NCBI GenBank assembly: GCA_022702545.1
Contig: JAHRBC010000003.1
Location: forward strand, 3,968,001 to 4,032,000
Direction of reading: 5' to 3'
Source of the DNA: Phycomyces nitens
Taxonomy: Eukaryota > Mucoromycota > Mucoromycetes > Mucorales > Phycomycetaceae
Length of the DNA stretch: 64,000 nt
The notes beneath the pieces are model-generated. The model did no database searches and had not been told where the DNA came from. It worked only from the letters and a program-made list of their open reading frames with translations. The translations under genes were made by a program, and so were the position numbers. Shown here piece after piece: positions 62,138 to 64,000 of the stretch. The first letter of the stretch is position 1, and every line of letters begins with the position of its first letter.

Positions 62138-63015
62138 TCTTCCATGAGGCTGCTTGGATCGAGAGTGCGCTTTCTCTTAAACAGTTGTTCAGCATCCCCA
62201 CCAAGAGCAGAACGGGGAGGCACCTCATCAGAGCTAATCCACCCTTCTTCAACAAAGAAGTGGGCAACTGGGAGGGCAACATGGGGGCGGAGGAACTTGA
62301 GGGTCTGGAGACAACGCGCATTCTGTACTTGAATGGCAGTATTTGCCCGCTCGTCCAGAGGGAGATCGTGGTACTTGGGGTCTGCCAAGTGTTGTGGGTC
62401 AACGGGATCAAAGTCACCAATGATCTCCACCTTGGCTCTATTGAGTTGTGCCTCAAATTCGTCAATGAACTGGAGGTGGACCAGTATGCCAACAACTCCA
62501 CGAGCAGGGAAATTAATGTCCAACAGACGAGCAGTGTCAATACCAAGGGTGCGGAGGGAGCTACGCACTTCCCTGTGGGTAAGGCGACGGGAGCGAGGAA
62601 TATAAACGTATTTATATCCAAGGGGGCCAGAGGCCGCAGTGAAAATACGCTGAGAAGCAGCAACTCGGCGTGGGGAAGGACCCTTACGGGCAGGAGGGGG
62701 GCGGTTGACGCTGGCCTTGGCAGCCCAAGTGGAGGCTTCCAATCCTGGTTCCTGGGAACTGGGATTTGGGGCGGGGTCGGAGGTTGAAACATTTGGGCTA
62801 TTGCCCAGGGGAAGGGAGGTTTGAGAGGTCGTAGCCTGCTCAAGACGTTTTCGGGTGTCCGCCAATTCTGCTTGGAGGCGGTTGTTCTCGGCTTCAAGAG
62901 CCTTCACTTGGACAGCAAGCTTCTCAGTGTTGTCAAGGCGGGTCAACATGGAGGCCAAAAAAGACATGAGCTCATTTGATGCGCCTGGGATTGGGGGCAT
63001 CATTGAAGATGACAT
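62134..63015 (-). CDS. LINE copy B ORF1: coiled-coil nucleic-acid-binding protein
   Basis: An intact 293-residue frame, identical in translation to copy A ORF1: coiled coil at about 18-62, RRM-like domain at about 110-265, no zinc knuckle. The TGA stop overlaps the ORF2 ATG as ATGA at 62137-62134, conserving the likely reinitiation site. A 225-nt 5' UTR separates its start from the tRNA gene. Confidence 0.88.
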   Translation of the reverse strand: MSSSMMPPIPGASNELMSFLASMLTRLDNTEKLAVQVKALEAENNRLQAELADTRKRLEQATTSQTSLPLGNSPNVSTSDPAPNPSSQEPGLEASTWAAKASVNRPPPARKGPSPRRVAASQRIFTAASGPLGYKYVYIPRSRRLTHREVRSSLRTLGIDTARLLDINFPARGVVGILVHLQFIDEFEAQLNRAKVEIIGDFDPVDPQHLADPKYHDLPLDERANTAIQVQNARCLQTLKFLRPHVALPVAHFFVEEGWISSDEVPPRSALGGDAEQLFKRKRTLDPSSLMEE

Positions 63016-63240
63016 CGGGAATCGGGGAAAATAAATGTCGTTCGTTTGGGCTGAAACTTGGACAGTGGGTGCTTGGACTGGTAAGCTTAATGGAAAACTT
63101 GCTACGGAGGCGGGATGGGGCGTGGTAGGCGATGGATGCGTAGTTGTTGGCAGTGTTGGTTAGGATGGATGGAAAGTTCGGTAAAATTACTATAAAAGGA
63201 AATTTTTTGGGGTAAAAAAATCCTTAAGCGAAAGAGCCGT

Positions 63241-63322
63241 GTCAGTTTGTCCGAGTGGTTAAGGAGTTAGACTTGAAATCTAATGGGCTTCGCCCGCACA
63301 GGTTCGAACCCTGTAGCTGACG
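63241..63322 (+). tRNA. tRNA-Ser (anticodon UGA), regenerated LINE target
   Basis: 82 nt fold into a complete class II tRNA. The acceptor stem GTCAGTT pairs with AGCTGAC (one G-U pair) and the discriminator base is G. The anticodon stem TTAGA/TCTAA encloses CTTGAAA, with anticodon TGA at positions 34-36. A long variable arm (GGGC-TTC-GCCC) is typical of serine tRNAs, and the T arm is ACAGG-TTCGAAC-CCTGT. There is no intron. It reads UCA codons. Internal A and B boxes for RNA polymerase III are intact and a T6 terminator follows. The first 15 nt also belong to the target-site duplication of the LINE. Everything upstream of nucleotide 1 is now LINE DNA, so the native 5' flank lies 9.5 kb away at 53760. 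Confidence 0.97.
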
Positions 63323-63328
63323 TTTTTT
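63323..63328 (+). terminator. RNA polymerase III terminator of tRNA-Ser
   Basis: A run of six T directly follows the discriminator base, sufficient for Pol III termination. Confidence 0.85.
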
Positions 63329-64000
63329 CTTTCTGACGATTTTTTTGCATTTTTTTTATATCATGTTGATATTTATGATATTGTCAGGTTGTCATGTATC
63401 GATCTGGCATTTCTTTTATGGCACTTGTAACTAAGTCGCAGAATTAATACCACTGGGGATCGTCAAGTTCAAAGAATAGTTTTTAGATAATCGATAGATC
63501 ATGTTTATTGATACAAATCCTTTTACTATTTATACAAAATGTAATTAGATTTAAGGCTAAATGTGCAGTTAAGTTAATATGTATTGGATGATTATTGTCC
63601 AGTAACTTATACTTGAAAGATATTCGCAATTTGAGACATATGCAAGAAGACCAATCGGCAAGGTCTTGATCGTTTATCTAACAAAGTCATCCCGTTACTG
63701 GTTACCTACCAAGAGCCGATTTTGGTCAACGATGTTAACTCTGACAATAGCAACGGCAAAACGACCAATTTCACTGAGGAAACAAGAATATATGCAAAAT
63801 CAGAAAGATAATGAATAATTTTTTATTATTGTTATGATTTTGGTTATTTTGGATAGTTTTATGACTTATGATCCACATTAGCTATGGCGGCTATTATAGG
63901 GTATTAAAATAAAAAATAAAAAGAGACATTGTACTATGGTTAGTGATCAAAAGGATATTCCTGCCCGTAAAGTATTCTGGTTATTTATCTTTCGATTTTA
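63329..64000. other. AT-rich flank downstream of tRNA-Ser
   Basis: No gene, repeat or further LINE fragment is seen. This is probably the original 3' flank of the tRNA gene. Confidence 0.5.

Larger units (their letters stand above)
58516..63240 (-). mobile_element. LINE retrotransposon copy B, directly upstream of intact tRNA-Ser
   Basis: A second full-length element has exactly the same outer boundaries and length (4725 bp) as copy A. The 5' end (63240) directly abuts nucleotide 1 of the intact tRNA-Ser gene, which is transcribed the other way. ORF1 occupies 63015-62134. AATAAA lies on the minus strand at 58535-58530. Compared with A I saw one- or two-base changes in homopolymers at about 58800-58810, 59513, 61292, 61433 and 61914, and no substitutions in the stretches compared. 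This indicates very recent origin, or an assembly in which polishing differed between copies. Confidence 0.94.

Overview
The window looks like nuclear DNA of an early-diverging filamentous fungus, most likely a mucoromycete (Mucorales-type). This is inferred from protein resemblance and gene architecture, not from a database search. Genes carry many short introns (about 45-150 nt). Purine synthesis uses the fungal two-domain GARS-AIRS fusion. Gene-poor stretches are very AT-rich and hold Tc1-like transposon debris, while genes and one LINE family are clearly GC-richer.

Layout. 1-2.5 kb: a nearly intact Tc1 transposon with terminal inverted repeats, a TA duplication and two nonsense codons. 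3-10 kb: a dense plus-strand block with a TruB/Pus4 tRNA pseudouridine synthase, a Grr1-like F-box/LRR protein, ribosomal protein eL15 and a 12-exon coiled-coil protein. 12.3-13.5 kb: a minus-strand four-finger C2H2 protein. 13.5-20.5 kb: gene-poor, with retroelement debris. 20.5-26.2 kb: a DsbA-like thioredoxin-fold protein, then cyclophilin-40 and ADE5,7 on the minus strand. 27-28 kb: a decayed Tc1 copy. 31.4-32.3 kb: RNase P/MRP subunit Pop4, five small exons, easily missed because no long ORF exists. 33.4-37.9 kb: an intronless Kelch-BTB protein and an ELL-associated factor (EAF). 39-43 kb: a single-pass membrane protein of unknown function, two tentative small genes and tRNA-splicing endonuclease Sen2. 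43-49.9 kb: gene-poor with another Tc1 relic. 49.9-51.2 kb: a SAM methyltransferase.

53.7-63.3 kb is the most interesting part. Two almost identical full-length LINE retrotransposons (about 4.7 kb, minus strand, coiled-coil ORF1 plus endonuclease/reverse-transcriptase ORF2) lie head to tail, inserted inside a tRNA-Ser(UGA) gene. Each insertion duplicated the first 15 nt of the tRNA, so an intact tRNA gene is regenerated at the 5' side of the last element and fragments of 15 nt mark the other junctions. This is the pattern expected of a tRNA-gene-targeting element that restores its target and can use it repeatedly.

Three host genes here act on tRNA (Pus4: U55 modification; Pop4: 5' processing; Sen2: intron removal), which I treat as coincidence of location. 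At least four introns use GC-AG rather than GT-AG borders, a noticeably high share. Coordinates of exons were read by eye from reading frame, splice borders and conserved family residues.
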